NCBI GenBank assembly: GCA_023807065.1
Contig: JAJJLU010003879.1
Span: forward strand, 1-26,191
DNA from: Isotricha intestinalis
Lineage: Eukaryota > Ciliophora > Litostomatea > Vestibuliferida > Isotrichidae
Reading direction: 5' to 3'
Length of the DNA stretch: 26,191 nt
Part shown: positions 17,481-26,191 of the stretch, one piece after another
How positions within the stretch are numbered: the first letter of the stretch is position 1
Layout: each line of letters opens with the position of its first letter
Notes under the pieces: generated by a model
What the model was told of the DNA's origin: nothing
Databases searched by the model: none
The model's input: the letters and a program-made list of their open reading frames with translations, nothing else
Translations under genes and position numbers: made by a program

Positions 17481-19976
17481 TCATTTAAATTTAAAATTAT
17501 GCATTTTCATAATTCTTTTAATTTGAGAACTAGTTTCAGAAGATAAACGATTCATATTATGTTCAAACTTATCTTTTTTTTTTGTAATAAGACCTTCAAT
17601 AATACTCATAATAGTTTCAAGTTCATCTTCTTTCATTTTAAAATTAACAATATATTTATTTAAACTTAATTCATAATCTTCTTTAGTTCTTTTATATTCT
17701 CCAATTTTATCTTCATACATTTTAATTGCATCATTTTGAGTATTAATAAGATTATCTTTAGATTTAGAAATATTATTTAATTCTTCAATTTGTTTATTTG
17801 CTTCTTTATATTTTGTTTCAAAAGATTCTTTTAGATGAGTTTGTTCTGATAAGTTAAAATCTTTTTGAGTTAATTCAAGTTTTAATTCATTAATTTTATT
17901 ATTAAATTTCTTAAGATTTTCTTCATATAAATCACTCATTGTTTTAACTTGAACTTCTCTGAATGCTTTTATTTCTTCAATCCAAGAATTAGATTTATTT
18001 TTTATTTCTTTATTTTGCATTTCAATATGTTTTTGTTTTAATAAATTTTCACTTTCTTTTTCTAATTTATCAATACTCTCTTTAAAATCCATAAAAGTAT
18101 TTTGAATATTTTTGAATATAGTTTGATTAATAACTGGTCCATCGCCTTTTTGATTTTTTTCTTCTTTTAATTTTTCTATTTCTACTTTTAATTTAGAGTT
18201 TTCTCTATTTAATTCATTTAGTTTATTTGAATTTTCTTGAATGGAATCTGAATTATCTTTATTTAATTTTTCTATACTTATTTTTTGTTCATTTATCATA
18301 TTTTCTTTTTCTTTTATTTCATTTTGATAATGATTTTCCATTTGTTGAAATTTTTGAGTATGAATAAATATTTTTTCTTCAAATTCTTTTTGTTTAGAAT
18401 TTGTTTCTCTTGTTAATTTATCATATTTATTTTCTAATTCAAGATAATTTCTATTTAATTCTCCTTTTTCTTTCATTATATTATCTAAAAATTTTTTAGA
18501 AGCTTCATTTTTTTCATTTAATTGTTGAATTGTAGTATTTAATTCATCTAAATTTGAAGAATTATTTTTTGAAATATTTTCTGAAAAATTTCCAATATAT
18601 TCACCAATTTCTTTTAATTTAGTAACTACTAATTGTTGGAAAATATTTAATAAAATAGATATTAAATTTTTGCAAAAATCAGAATTTGGAATATTTAAAA
18701 ATTTATTTAAACAAATTTGAAAAGTATTAGAATAAGATATAAAAAATGTTTTAGCTTCTTCTAAACTATTTAATTTAATTTCATTTAAATTTTTTTTTAA
18801 TTCATTATATTCCATTCCATACCATTCATTATAATAATCATTATTTGTTTCAAAAATATTTTCTAATTCAGAACGCATTCTTTCATTCATATTTAAAATA
18901 TATTCTCCACTTGATTTTGGATTTAAAAGACTTTGAACTTCATTTGAAAATCTTTTTATTGTTTTATCTTGTAATTCAAAAAATATTTTATATATTTCAT
19001 TTATATTCATTGGAAATTTATTTTCTAATCTTTTTGTTATTTCATTTTTAAAATCTTCATAACATTTTTCAGAAATATTTTTTCCTCTTGATAAAAGGAC
19101 ATTATCAATTGCTTGTGAAATTATTGGTTTTTCATCATTATTTAAAGAATCAATATAATTTTGTAATATTCCAAATAAAGTATCACCATCAATTTGGACA
19201 TCATTTATTTTTTTGTATGGAATATTTTTTTTAATTTCATTTAATAAATTATTTATTGATTTATTATAATCATCTGTTAAAATTGATTTTTCTTCATTTT
19301 GTAAATTAGTTAATTTTTCTGTATCATTTGTTGGAGTTGGGATAAAAAACATATTTCTTCTTAAAAATAATTTTTTAATATTTTCACTATTTGGATTTTT
19401 AGATAAAAGTTCTTGTAAATAATCATCTGCATTTTTTTCATTTGAATAATTAGATAAAGTCCACATTAAATAAGGATAATAATTACTTAAATTTTCTATG
19501 GTATTATCTTTTTGAAAATTAGCTTCTTTAACTAAAATTCCTTTAGATAAATCTGAAAAAAGAATAAAATCTTTTAAAACATCATCAGTAACTTCTCCTT
19601 TTGTATTATAAATAATATAATTTGATATTAAAATATTTAAAACATAAATTTTATGACTAATTGAATCTCTATCATTTTTATTTAAACCTTGAGAATCAAA
19701 AATTAAAAGTTTATTTCCATTTTCTAAATTAATTGGTTTTCCCCAAACCCAAAGTCCATTTGTTTTTTCACATTTAAATCCATTCATTTTCCCAATCAGT
19801 GAATTTGCTAAAAATGATTTTCCACTTGCTGGAGTTCCATTTATTGATAATATACTTAATTTTTGATTATTTAATTTATTAAAAAAATTTATTCCTTCTA
19901 TTGTTATCTCTAATATCCCATCTTCATTTACTGTTATAATTTGTAATGGAGCATCTTCAAAATTATTTGAAGTCAT
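17481..19976 (-). CDS. guanylate-binding-protein-like GTPase with long coiled coil
   Basis: 831 residues, stop TGA. Residues about 20-270 match the GB1/RHD3-type G domain of guanylate-binding proteins: P-loop GTPASGKSFLAN (G47-S54), switch I region EKTNGLWVWG (T72), and DSQGL (D94-G97). The guanine-specificity motif, TLRD in human GBP1, appears here as WTLSNYS (S175-N176), and the P-loop arginine used in catalysis is Ala50. Nucleotide binding may persist while specificity or hydrolysis is altered. Residues about 270-450 are the helical middle domain; from about 455 to 800 the protein is a long heptad-rich coiled coil, unlike the shorter helical tail of animal GBPs. No CaaX box or membrane segment, so membrane remodelling by lipid anchoring is not supported. 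It lies 130 bp upstream of the PP2C-like gene on the same strand. Confidence 0.9.
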   Translation of the reverse strand: MTSNNFEDAPLQIITVNEDGILEITIEGINFFNKLNNQKLSILSINGTPASGKSFLANSLIGKMNGFKCEKTNGLWVWGKPINLENGNKLLIFDSQGLNKNDRDSISHKIYVLNILISNYIIYNTKGEVTDDVLKDFILFSDLSKGILVKEANFQKDNTIENLSNYYPYLMWTLSNYSNEKNADDYLQELLSKNPNSENIKKLFLRRNMFFIPTPTNDTEKLTNLQNEEKSILTDDYNKSINNLLNEIKKNIPYKKINDVQIDGDTLFGILQNYIDSLNNDEKPIISQAIDNVLLSRGKNISEKCYEDFKNEITKRLENKFPMNINEIYKIFFELQDKTIKRFSNEVQSLLNPKSSGEYILNMNERMRSELENIFETNNDYYNEWYGMEYNELKKNLNEIKLNSLEEAKTFFISYSNTFQICLNKFLNIPNSDFCKNLISILLNIFQQLVVTKLKEIGEYIGNFSENISKNNSSNLDELNTTIQQLNEKNEASKKFLDNIMKEKGELNRNYLELENKYDKLTRETNSKQKEFEEKIFIHTQKFQQMENHYQNEIKEKENMINEQKISIEKLNKDNSDSIQENSNKLNELNRENSKLKVEIEKLKEEKNQKGDGPVINQTIFKNIQNTFMDFKESIDKLEKESENLLKQKHIEMQNKEIKNKSNSWIEEIKAFREVQVKTMSDLYEENLKKFNNKINELKLELTQKDFNLSEQTHLKESFETKYKEANKQIEELNNISKSKDNLINTQNDAIKMYEDKIGEYKRTKEDYELSLNKYIVNFKMKEDELETIMSIIEGLITKKKDKFEHNMNRLSSETSSQIKRIMKMHNFKFK

Positions 19977-20934
19977 TTTTTATATATTTATTATTAATAT
20001 TTAATCAATATTTACTCATTAATTATTTATTTAATTTTTTTTAAATTTTCTCATTTTTACTATAAAATATATATAAGGATATTATTTTACATTATTTAAT
20101 TCTAAAAATGCTCTAATTTTTTAACCTTATCAAAGTAAAATATATAAATAAAAAGTCATTTTTCAATTTCCTGGTTTTATTGTAAAAATTATGAAAAAAA
20201 TTTAGATTACATTATCAATTATCAGAAAACATATGAATTATTTATTTATATATCAAAATCTTTGATTTTTTACAAATACAAATAAATTTTTTAGGAAAAA
20301 AAGGGTGGAACAACCGTATTTTTAATTGATTCAGATATTTATAATTATTATACTGATTAAATAATATTTATCCCAAATCTCTAAATGAAAAATAGTATTT
20401 CTCAATTTCCACATCATGAAACAATAATTCGAACAATGAAAAATAAAAAGGTTGATTGCTGTTAAGTAGATTTTTCATCAAAAAATCAATTTCTTCAAAA
20501 TATATAGTTCATGAAATAAGAACAATTAAATAAATTAAATAAAATATTCAATAAAAAAAAAAAATTTTAAATAAAAGACAAAGAGGAAATCAATATAAAG
20601 AAGAATGAAAAAATGGAAATCAATGGGAAGTTTATTTATGATAAATAAATAAAATATTTATAGAAAATTTATAAAAATGAAGAATAAGCAGTTTGTTCTT
20701 ATGTTATTTTTTTATGTATTTATAATATTAGTATTGTTTATATATATTATGATGATAGTTTTTTATTATTTGGTGATTTGATTTTTAGTTTGAAAATTAA
20801 TTTTAAATTGTATAATTTTTTTTTCTTAAGGAATATAACGTATGATTTTTTCTTAATTATATTCTTTTTAAATAAATGTTTTATTTTTAAATATTTTTTT
20901 TTTATTTTTTTTGAAATAATAAATTCTCTTTTGA
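19977..20934. other. 958-bp divergent promoter region, possible gene relic
   Basis: This lies between the divergent GTPase (-) and HPt (+) genes. One + strand frame from 20295 to a TGA at 20940-20942 is interrupted nine times by TAA or TAG but never by TGA. Parts of it look coding (for example ISQFPHHETIIRTMKNKKVDCC at about 20391-20456), and G/C is skewed towards codon position 1. It may be a decayed gene or chance. No RNA gene or repeat family is evident. Confidence 0.4.
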
Positions 20935-21510
20935 ATGGTTGAAGGCGTTGAACCTGAACTTTTAAAAAATGGAGATTTATATGATTTTAATGAAGCAATT
21001 GACAATTACGGTTTTGACTTTGATAATTTTTCAGAAAAAAATTTTGAAAGTTTTATTCAAACAACCTTTATTACAGACTTTATAATGTTTAGAAAAAGTT
21101 ATTTAACGAGAGATTTTATTCAAGTAAGATTTTATGCACATAAATTTAAAGGATTATTTAAGTTAATTTTATCTAAAGATATTAATGAAAATTGTGAAAA
21201 ATTACAAATGATTATTCAAAAAGGAGATATTAATGTTGGAAAACTATATGCAAAAATTGTTAATGGAATGGTATTTTTTTTTCAGAATTTTGTTATTTTT
21301 GCTGAAAAAATAAATAAACCTATTTATAATGAACTAAAAGATAAATTTTATAAATTAAATGATTTATGTAATTATTATGAAGATTTTGAAATTAAAAAAT
21401 CTTTTTCTGAAAAAACTATTGATACTAATGATTTAACTATTGATCTTCATAATAAAAATCAATCTGTTTGTTGTAATGTTGGAAGCTCAATTGGTTGTTT
21501 GATCATTTAA
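20935..21510 (+). CDS. HPt-domain phosphotransfer protein with CaaX prenylation motif
   Basis: 191 residues, stop TAA; an in-frame TGA directly precedes the ATG, fixing the start. Residues about 38-135 have the four-helix pattern of histidine phosphotransfer domains: FRKSYLTRDFIQVRFYAHKFKG with the diagnostic HxxKG (H69, K72, G73), then the family-typical small/Cys and Leu spacing NENCEKLQMIIQKGD. H69 would accept phosphate from a hybrid histidine kinase and pass it to a response regulator. The C-terminus is SVCCNVGSSIGCLII: the last four residues, C188-L-I-I, fit a CaaX box (Leu/Ile-type end, favouring geranylgeranylation), with two more cysteines (179-180) that could be palmitoylated. A membrane-anchored HPt is unusual because these proteins normally shuttle freely. 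No kinase or receiver gene lies nearby. HPt call probable; anchoring inferred. Confidence 0.82.
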   Translation: MVEGVEPELLKNGDLYDFNEAIDNYGFDFDNFSEKNFESFIQTTFITDFIMFRKSYLTRDFIQVRFYAHKFKGLFKLILSKDINENCEKLQMIIQKGDINVGKLYAKIVNGMVFFFQNFVIFAEKINKPIYNELKDKFYKLNDLCNYYEDFEIKKSFSEKTIDTNDLTIDLHNKNQSVCCNVGSSIGCLII

Positions 21511-21621
21511 TTTTTAATTTTAGTTTTATTTAAAATTTTTTTAATTAATTTATTATATTTGTTTAATATTATATAAAAAATTGTATTTTTCAAAAATTAT
21601 AAATTAAATAATTATATAATT

Positions 21622-23730
21622 TTATATATTTTCATTATATTCAAAAATATGGTGTTTGACGTTAGTTGTATCAATTATATGAACATTACCTTTTTGATCA
21701 TATCCACATTTATATAAAATTTTATTTTCAAAATCATAATAATTAATAAATGTATAATTAAATAGAAACATTTCATTATAATTTGTTTCAGTATTATAAT
21801 TACTATAAATCTGATAATTGTTCCCAGAACAAATAAGTTGAATCATATCAGAGTTAGGATTATTATCTGGAAAAACACCTCCTAAAATATAAAAAACATT
21901 TTTTTCATTTGAATTAGTAGGAATAAAAACAAAATGGCTTTTTATTTCTAAATTAATGTTAATTTTATTCCAAATTTTAGGATCAGTTAAATCAATCCAT
22001 AAAATATCTTTTTTAAAAGAATTATTAACATAATCATAACCAAAAAAACAAAAAAGTTTATAATTATCAATAATTAATAAAGAAGAATCAGAATGAGGAT
22101 TATCTAAATAAGGTAAATAACTCCAATTTTTGTTTAAAAGATTAAATATTTCAACACTTGTAGTATTTGAACCTGAAAAACAAATAATATTATTATTATT
22201 ATTATTTAAATTAAATGATATTAAAGTAGTTTTTTTATGATAAGAATTTGGGTTTGGAAATTTTTCAAATGATTGATTTAATAAATTTAAGCTATATAAT
22301 TCATTTTGTTCATCAGAAGGATTTGAAGTTAAAATATAAATTCCAGAATTGTTTGAATAAATTAAAATTTCTTTAATAGATATTTCTTTTAAAAAAGAAA
22401 AATTATCTTCATTTATAAATTTTTTAAATTCAAATTTTTTAGTTATTATATTAAAAAAAATTAATCTTCTTGTTTTTTGTTCTAATCTATATAATCCTAT
22501 ATTTATTTCATTATTATTACTTATTGAAAGATTTTTATGTTCTTCTTTTATTTTCTCTTTTTTAACTTGATAATTTTCAATTGAATTTCCTGAAGTAAAA
22601 TATTTTTTTTCATTTAACTTTTCCTTAATTAAATTTTTTTTCAGTGATTCTAAAGAAACTTTTTTTTCTATAATTGTATTATTTTTTTTTGATGTTTCTT
22701 CATTTGAAAAATCTTTAAAAAAAAGATTTATTTCTGAGTTATTATTATTTTTTAATCTATTACCAAAAATCACTTTTTCTTTTTTTAAATTTATCATTTT
22801 ATTTGGAATATGTTTTTTAGAATATAAATTAAATGAATTTGCTCTTTCTGACATATTTATTTTTTCATCTGTTTGAATTATTTTTTTTGTATTTCTAAAT
22901 AAATTTTTATCTTCATCCTTTAAAATTTTTAAATTCTGGTATTTTTCTTTTTTATTTTTTTTTTCAATAATATTATTTTCTTTTTTATTTTCTGATAAAT
23001 TTCTTTGAGAAAAAAGTATTTCATCGATTTGACTATTATAACTAAACATTAAAGAATTTTTTTGTTCTTTAATTTGTTTAGTTAATTTTAATTGTTCTTT
23101 TAATTCATTTATTGTTTTATCAATATTTTGAGACGTTAAATTTTTATCTGATAATATTAACTCTATATTAGAATGTCTTCTTGGTAAATTATCAATCATT
23201 TCTTTTGATTTTAATTTTTGTCTTTCTAATATTTTATTATCAATATCTTCACTTTTTTGAGAATAATGCTTTTTTATTTCTTGATTATTTTCAATAGTAT
23301 TATAATCGTTAATTTTATTTGAATTAATATTTTTTTTTATTTTTTCAATTTCTTTTTTTAATTTAACAATTTCATCTTTTAATTTGTTATTTTCATTAAT
23401 TAAAATTTCTTTTTCTTTTAAGATTTGTTTTTGCTTTTCTTCAGATAATGATAATTTTTGACTTAATTTTGTTACTTGTTTTCTTAAATTATCCATTATT
23501 TCATAAATTTCTTCATTTTCATTTATATTTTGTAATTTTTTTGATAATTCAAGATTTTGCTCTTTTAATTTTTGATTTTTATTAATTGCATTTTGATATT
23601 TTATTGTTAATGTATTTAATTGTGTTTGACTCAGTAATAATTTGTCTTTTATTAAAGATAATTCGTTTGTAAGTTTTTGAATTATTATAGAATTATCTTT
23701 AACTTTATGTCCAAAACTATAATTGTTCAT
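21622..23730 (-). CDS. coiled-coil plus kelch-type beta-propeller protein
   Basis: 702 residues, stop TAA. Residues about 10-140 form a strong coiled coil (heptads of Leu/Ile with Lys, Glu and Gln), followed by a disordered Lys/Asn-rich linker to about 400 with further short helical stretches. From about 410 to 690 are repeated beta-strand blades of kelch type: IYILTSN, NNIICFSGSN, KLFCFFGYD, NVFYILGGVF (G617-G618) and KILYKCGYD, each followed by an aromatic residue or a Trp (NKNWSYLPYL, PKIWNKI). The double Gly is degenerate in most blades. Such proteins usually act as scaffolds, with the propeller binding a partner and the coiled coil dimerising. It ends 111 bp from the converging HPt gene. 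Its start codon lies only 58 bp from the stop of the upstream gene. Exact partner unknown. Confidence 0.87.
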   Translation of the reverse strand: MNNYSFGHKVKDNSIIIQKLTNELSLIKDKLLLSQTQLNTLTIKYQNAINKNQKLKEQNLELSKKLQNINENEEIYEIMDNLRKQVTKLSQKLSLSEEKQKQILKEKEILINENNKLKDEIVKLKKEIEKIKKNINSNKINDYNTIENNQEIKKHYSQKSEDIDNKILERQKLKSKEMIDNLPRRHSNIELILSDKNLTSQNIDKTINELKEQLKLTKQIKEQKNSLMFSYNSQIDEILFSQRNLSENKKENNIIEKKNKKEKYQNLKILKDEDKNLFRNTKKIIQTDEKINMSERANSFNLYSKKHIPNKMINLKKEKVIFGNRLKNNNNSEINLFFKDFSNEETSKKNNTIIEKKVSLESLKKNLIKEKLNEKKYFTSGNSIENYQVKKEKIKEEHKNLSISNNNEINIGLYRLEQKTRRLIFFNIITKKFEFKKFINEDNFSFLKEISIKEILIYSNNSGIYILTSNPSDEQNELYSLNLLNQSFEKFPNPNSYHKKTTLISFNLNNNNNNIICFSGSNTTSVEIFNLLNKNWSYLPYLDNPHSDSSLLIIDNYKLFCFFGYDYVNNSFKKDILWIDLTDPKIWNKININLEIKSHFVFIPTNSNEKNVFYILGGVFPDNNPNSDMIQLICSGNNYQIYSNYNTETNYNEMFLFNYTFINYYDFENKILYKCGYDQKGNVHIIDTTNVKHHIFEYNENI

Positions 23731-23788
23731 TTTTTAATTTAAATAAATAAATATTTTTCATTTGGTAAAATATTAAAAAATAAAAAAT

Positions 23789-25405
23789 CTAATATTTACA
23801 TTTAATTATATTATTTTTATATTTAGTATCTACTGGTAAAAATTTATCAGAAAATCTTTCATTAGAAAAACTTTTTTTATGAGCCTTACCAACATTATAA
23901 AAACTATTAGAATTAGATTTTTTTAAATTAGAATTTTTATCATAATTTTTTCTATTAACACAAATTTTTTTAGCAGGACTAATTTCAACATTATTTTCAT
24001 TTAGTAATCTTTCTTTAATTTTTTTCATTTTCCTTTCAAAATTTTCATCATCATTTTCTCTAATTTTAAAAGATATATAAGAATTATTTCCAACTCCAAT
24101 TAATTGATCTCCTTTAGTATTAATATCATAAGTATGAATTCCTTCTTGAGAAAATAATCTTCTTATTGATAATTCATCTATTTGATTCCTATGATATTTA
24201 TCTTTATTTGTATTTGTTAAAATATATTCATATTCTTTATTATCTTTTTTATTTTTTAATTTTATATTATTTTCAAAGAAATCTTTTCTAAATAAATTTG
24301 ATGTTGTTGCATTATCTATATATTTTCTTTTTTTTGATTCACTTATATCTTTCATATTTTTTTCTATTGATTTTTTTATATTTTGTTTTGAATCATAATT
24401 ATTATTATTATTGTATTTTTTATCATATTTATTTTTAGGACCTGAAAAATGTTTTGTTGATTGGTTGTTTATATTATTTGTTCCTTTTATTTCTTCTTGT
24501 TTCCTTTCAAAAGCTGTTTTTTTTTCATTTTCTGAATCATTATATTTTGTAAATAAAAGTGCAGTTTCAGGTTTTTTCCAATCTAATCCAACACCATACC
24601 AATTTGAATTTATTTTATTAATTAATTTTTCTTTGTTGTTATTGATATTTTTAGAATTATTTTTTTTATTGCTTTTTTCTAAACTTTTTTTCTTTCTTTC
24701 ATTTAATATATTCACTTTTGATTTGGTTATTTTTTTTTGGGATTCATTTTGATTTTTCTCTATTTCTATTTGATTCTCTTTTTCTTTATTATAAAAAATA
24801 TTTGAATATAATTGTTGAATCTTTTTTTGTTTTGGACTTGAATTAATAGTATTCATTTTAATATTTAAACTATTTTCATTTGTCCATGTAATATTTTTTT
24901 TAATTGGATTAGGATTTTCTTTTGTTTTTTTTTCATTATTTTTTAAAGTTGTTTCAGTTTGAAATAAACCTTTTATTCTTTTATGTTTATTTCTACTATT
25001 AGAATCATAATATTCTTTATAAAATCTTTCACTTGCAGTATCAATTGAAAAATATTTATCTGGATTATATTCTTTTATCTTTGGTTTTTTTACCATATAA
25101 TCTTTTGAATTTTCTGAAAATATATTTATATTATTTTTATTTGAACGATATTTTTTTATTGAATTATATTTTTTCTTCATTTCTGGACCCATATTAAATA
25201 TATCACTTTGGGATTTATTAACGTATATCTTTTTCTGGGATTTTCTTACATTGTTTTGTATTTTATTGCTAAAAATATCATTATAAGTATCTTCTATTGT
25301 TTTATTTATTTTTTTTTGTGAATGAGAAGTTAAAATTTTTTTTGGTTCTAAATTAAATACATCTGTATTCACAAATTGGTTAATAAATGTTTTTCTAGCT
25401 TTCAT
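23789..25405 (-). CDS. unrecognised basic protein, 538 residues
   Basis: The only gene here with a TAG stop; the start MKARKTFINQF follows an A-rich leader. The protein is basic and mostly Asn/Lys/Ser-rich, with no signal peptide or membrane segment. Two islands of balanced composition probably mark conserved parts: NWYGVGLDWKKPETALLF near residue 268 and RRLFSQEGIHTYDINTKGDQ (continuing LIGVGNNSYISFKIREND) near 410-450, followed by a helical ENFERKMKKIKERLLNENN. Short peptide islands in a disordered basic chain suggest a protein that binds a large structure such as microtubules or a basal body, but I have no family match. The - strand kelch gene lies 58 bp downstream. Confidence 0.82.
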   Translation of the reverse strand: MKARKTFINQFVNTDVFNLEPKKILTSHSQKKINKTIEDTYNDIFSNKIQNNVRKSQKKIYVNKSQSDIFNMGPEMKKKYNSIKKYRSNKNNINIFSENSKDYMVKKPKIKEYNPDKYFSIDTASERFYKEYYDSNSRNKHKRIKGLFQTETTLKNNEKKTKENPNPIKKNITWTNENSLNIKMNTINSSPKQKKIQQLYSNIFYNKEKENQIEIEKNQNESQKKITKSKVNILNERKKKSLEKSNKKNNSKNINNNKEKLINKINSNWYGVGLDWKKPETALLFTKYNDSENEKKTAFERKQEEIKGTNNINNQSTKHFSGPKNKYDKKYNNNNNYDSKQNIKKSIEKNMKDISESKKRKYIDNATTSNLFRKDFFENNIKLKNKKDNKEYEYILTNTNKDKYHRNQIDELSIRRLFSQEGIHTYDINTKGDQLIGVGNNSYISFKIRENDDENFERKMKKIKERLLNENNVEISPAKKICVNRKNYDKNSNLKKSNSNSFYNVGKAHKKSFSNERFSDKFLPVDTKYKNNIIKCKY

Positions 25406-26191
25406 TGATTTAAAAAAAATATTTAAATTTATAAATTAATAATTATCTATAAAATAATAAATTTCTTATTCTATCACAATTTATATCTATTCAAATATTT
25501 TTTATATCTTTTCTATTTAAACAATTAAATTAAAAGCACATAATAAAAGTAATATATCAATTATTTCTTATGAAAAAAACAGTTAATCTTATATTATCTT
25601 ATTTTCTTTAAAATAGTTTGATTCATAAATAATAATTCAATTCATTTATTAGAGATTTTAAATAATTTAAACTTATTACTAATATTTCATTTTATAATGT
25701 ATATCTCATAATTATTATTATCTTTTATTTATAAGAGTTTTCACTAATTTCAACCAAGGAAATTTTATGAACAAATTTTTATATTGTTATACTTTTTGAA
25801 ATATTTAATTGTAAACAATATTTAAAGCTTTAATGACAAATCTATATTCTAAAGAAACTTTTATTATATTTAATAAATTCAACTTTATACTATCAAAAAA
25901 TTGATTATACTCAACACTAATTATTTAGTGATATCACTGTCATGAAATGTTGAAATATTCCCATTTTCTCCTATATTAAAAAAATATATAATTTTTAAAA
26001 TTTTGTAATATTTTCTTGTAGATTTATTTTTATAAAATTTTGTATTATTTTTATACAAAAGAGATATATTAAAGAAATTGTTCCTTTAAATAAATGAGAA
26101 GATGTTTCAAAAATATAGCTTAAAATATTTTAATATAATAAATACAGAATTATTTTTATATTTTTTTTTATTTTATCAATAATTTTTATAT
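25406..26191. other. 786-bp terminal stretch without a supported gene
   Basis: A/T-rich DNA with stops in every frame, presumably the promoter and upstream flank of the - strand gene starting at 25405. The only distinct element seen is a perfect 12-bp palindrome at 25927-25938. No telomeric repeat, RNA gene or coding frame is visible up to the window end. Confidence 0.5.
25927..25938. promoter_or_regulatory. 12-bp perfect palindrome AGTGATATCACT
   Basis: This self-complementary dodecamer contains four G/C bases in an A/T-rich region, about 520 bp upstream of the start at 25405. It might bind a homodimeric factor. One occurrence and no known motif make it weak. Confidence 0.15.

Noticed and set aside
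24411..24752. 113-codon + frame
   Set aside because: Antisense of a Lys/Glu/Asn-rich coding region, giving a Phe/Leu/Ser-rich product with no independent support.

Overview
The window looks like nuclear DNA of a very AT-rich protist with cilia or flagella, most probably a ciliate. Four things point that way. Genes are dense and almost intron-free. The one intron I can resolve is only 33 nt. Proteins are rich in Asn, Lys and Ile. The gene set includes a CC2D2A-like transition-zone protein, a coiled-coil guanylate-binding-type GTPase, a PP2C relative, a histidine acid phosphatase, a kelch/coiled-coil protein and an HPt phosphotransfer protein. All eleven genes fit the standard code: eight end at TAA, two at TGA and one at TAG, and glutamine is always CAA/CAG. 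This argues against a Tetrahymena/Paramecium-type code. A litostome-like (for example rumen) ciliate would fit, but the organism is inferred, not proven.

Layout. Bases 1-545 hold the possible tail of a + strand frame and, at about 265-390, an unusually GC-rich block with three consecutive hairpins and a T6 tract, the best non-coding RNA candidate here. From 546 to 13032 six genes lie on the - strand: a Ser/Asn-rich protein, a membrane-anchored acid phosphatase, a two-exon protein with a Tyr-Asp-Pro repeat tail, the 1311-residue CC2D2A-like protein and an unrecognised 359-residue protein, with gaps of about 1.3 kb and 1 kb on either side of the two-exon gene (the sixth - strand neighbour begins only after 15 kb; the five named here are the left cluster). 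A + strand gene of unknown function (14124-15347) follows a 1.1 kb divergent gap. It converges on a - strand PP2C relative (15509-17350), which is followed by the - strand GTPase (17481-19976). A 1 kb divergent gap then precedes the + strand HPt gene (20935-21510), which converges on the kelch gene (21622-23730) and a further basic unknown (23789-25405). The last 786 bases carry no gene I can support.

There is no sign of a mobile element, CRISPR array, rRNA or tRNA gene. Tandem and convergent neighbours are 58-161 bp apart, whereas divergent promoters have about 1 kb. Genes do not form an obvious pathway, but several are plausibly ciliary or membrane-signalling. Two proteins (HPt and PP2C-like) end in cysteine motifs suited to lipid anchoring, and two enzyme-like proteins (PP2C-like and GTPase) lack key active-site residues.
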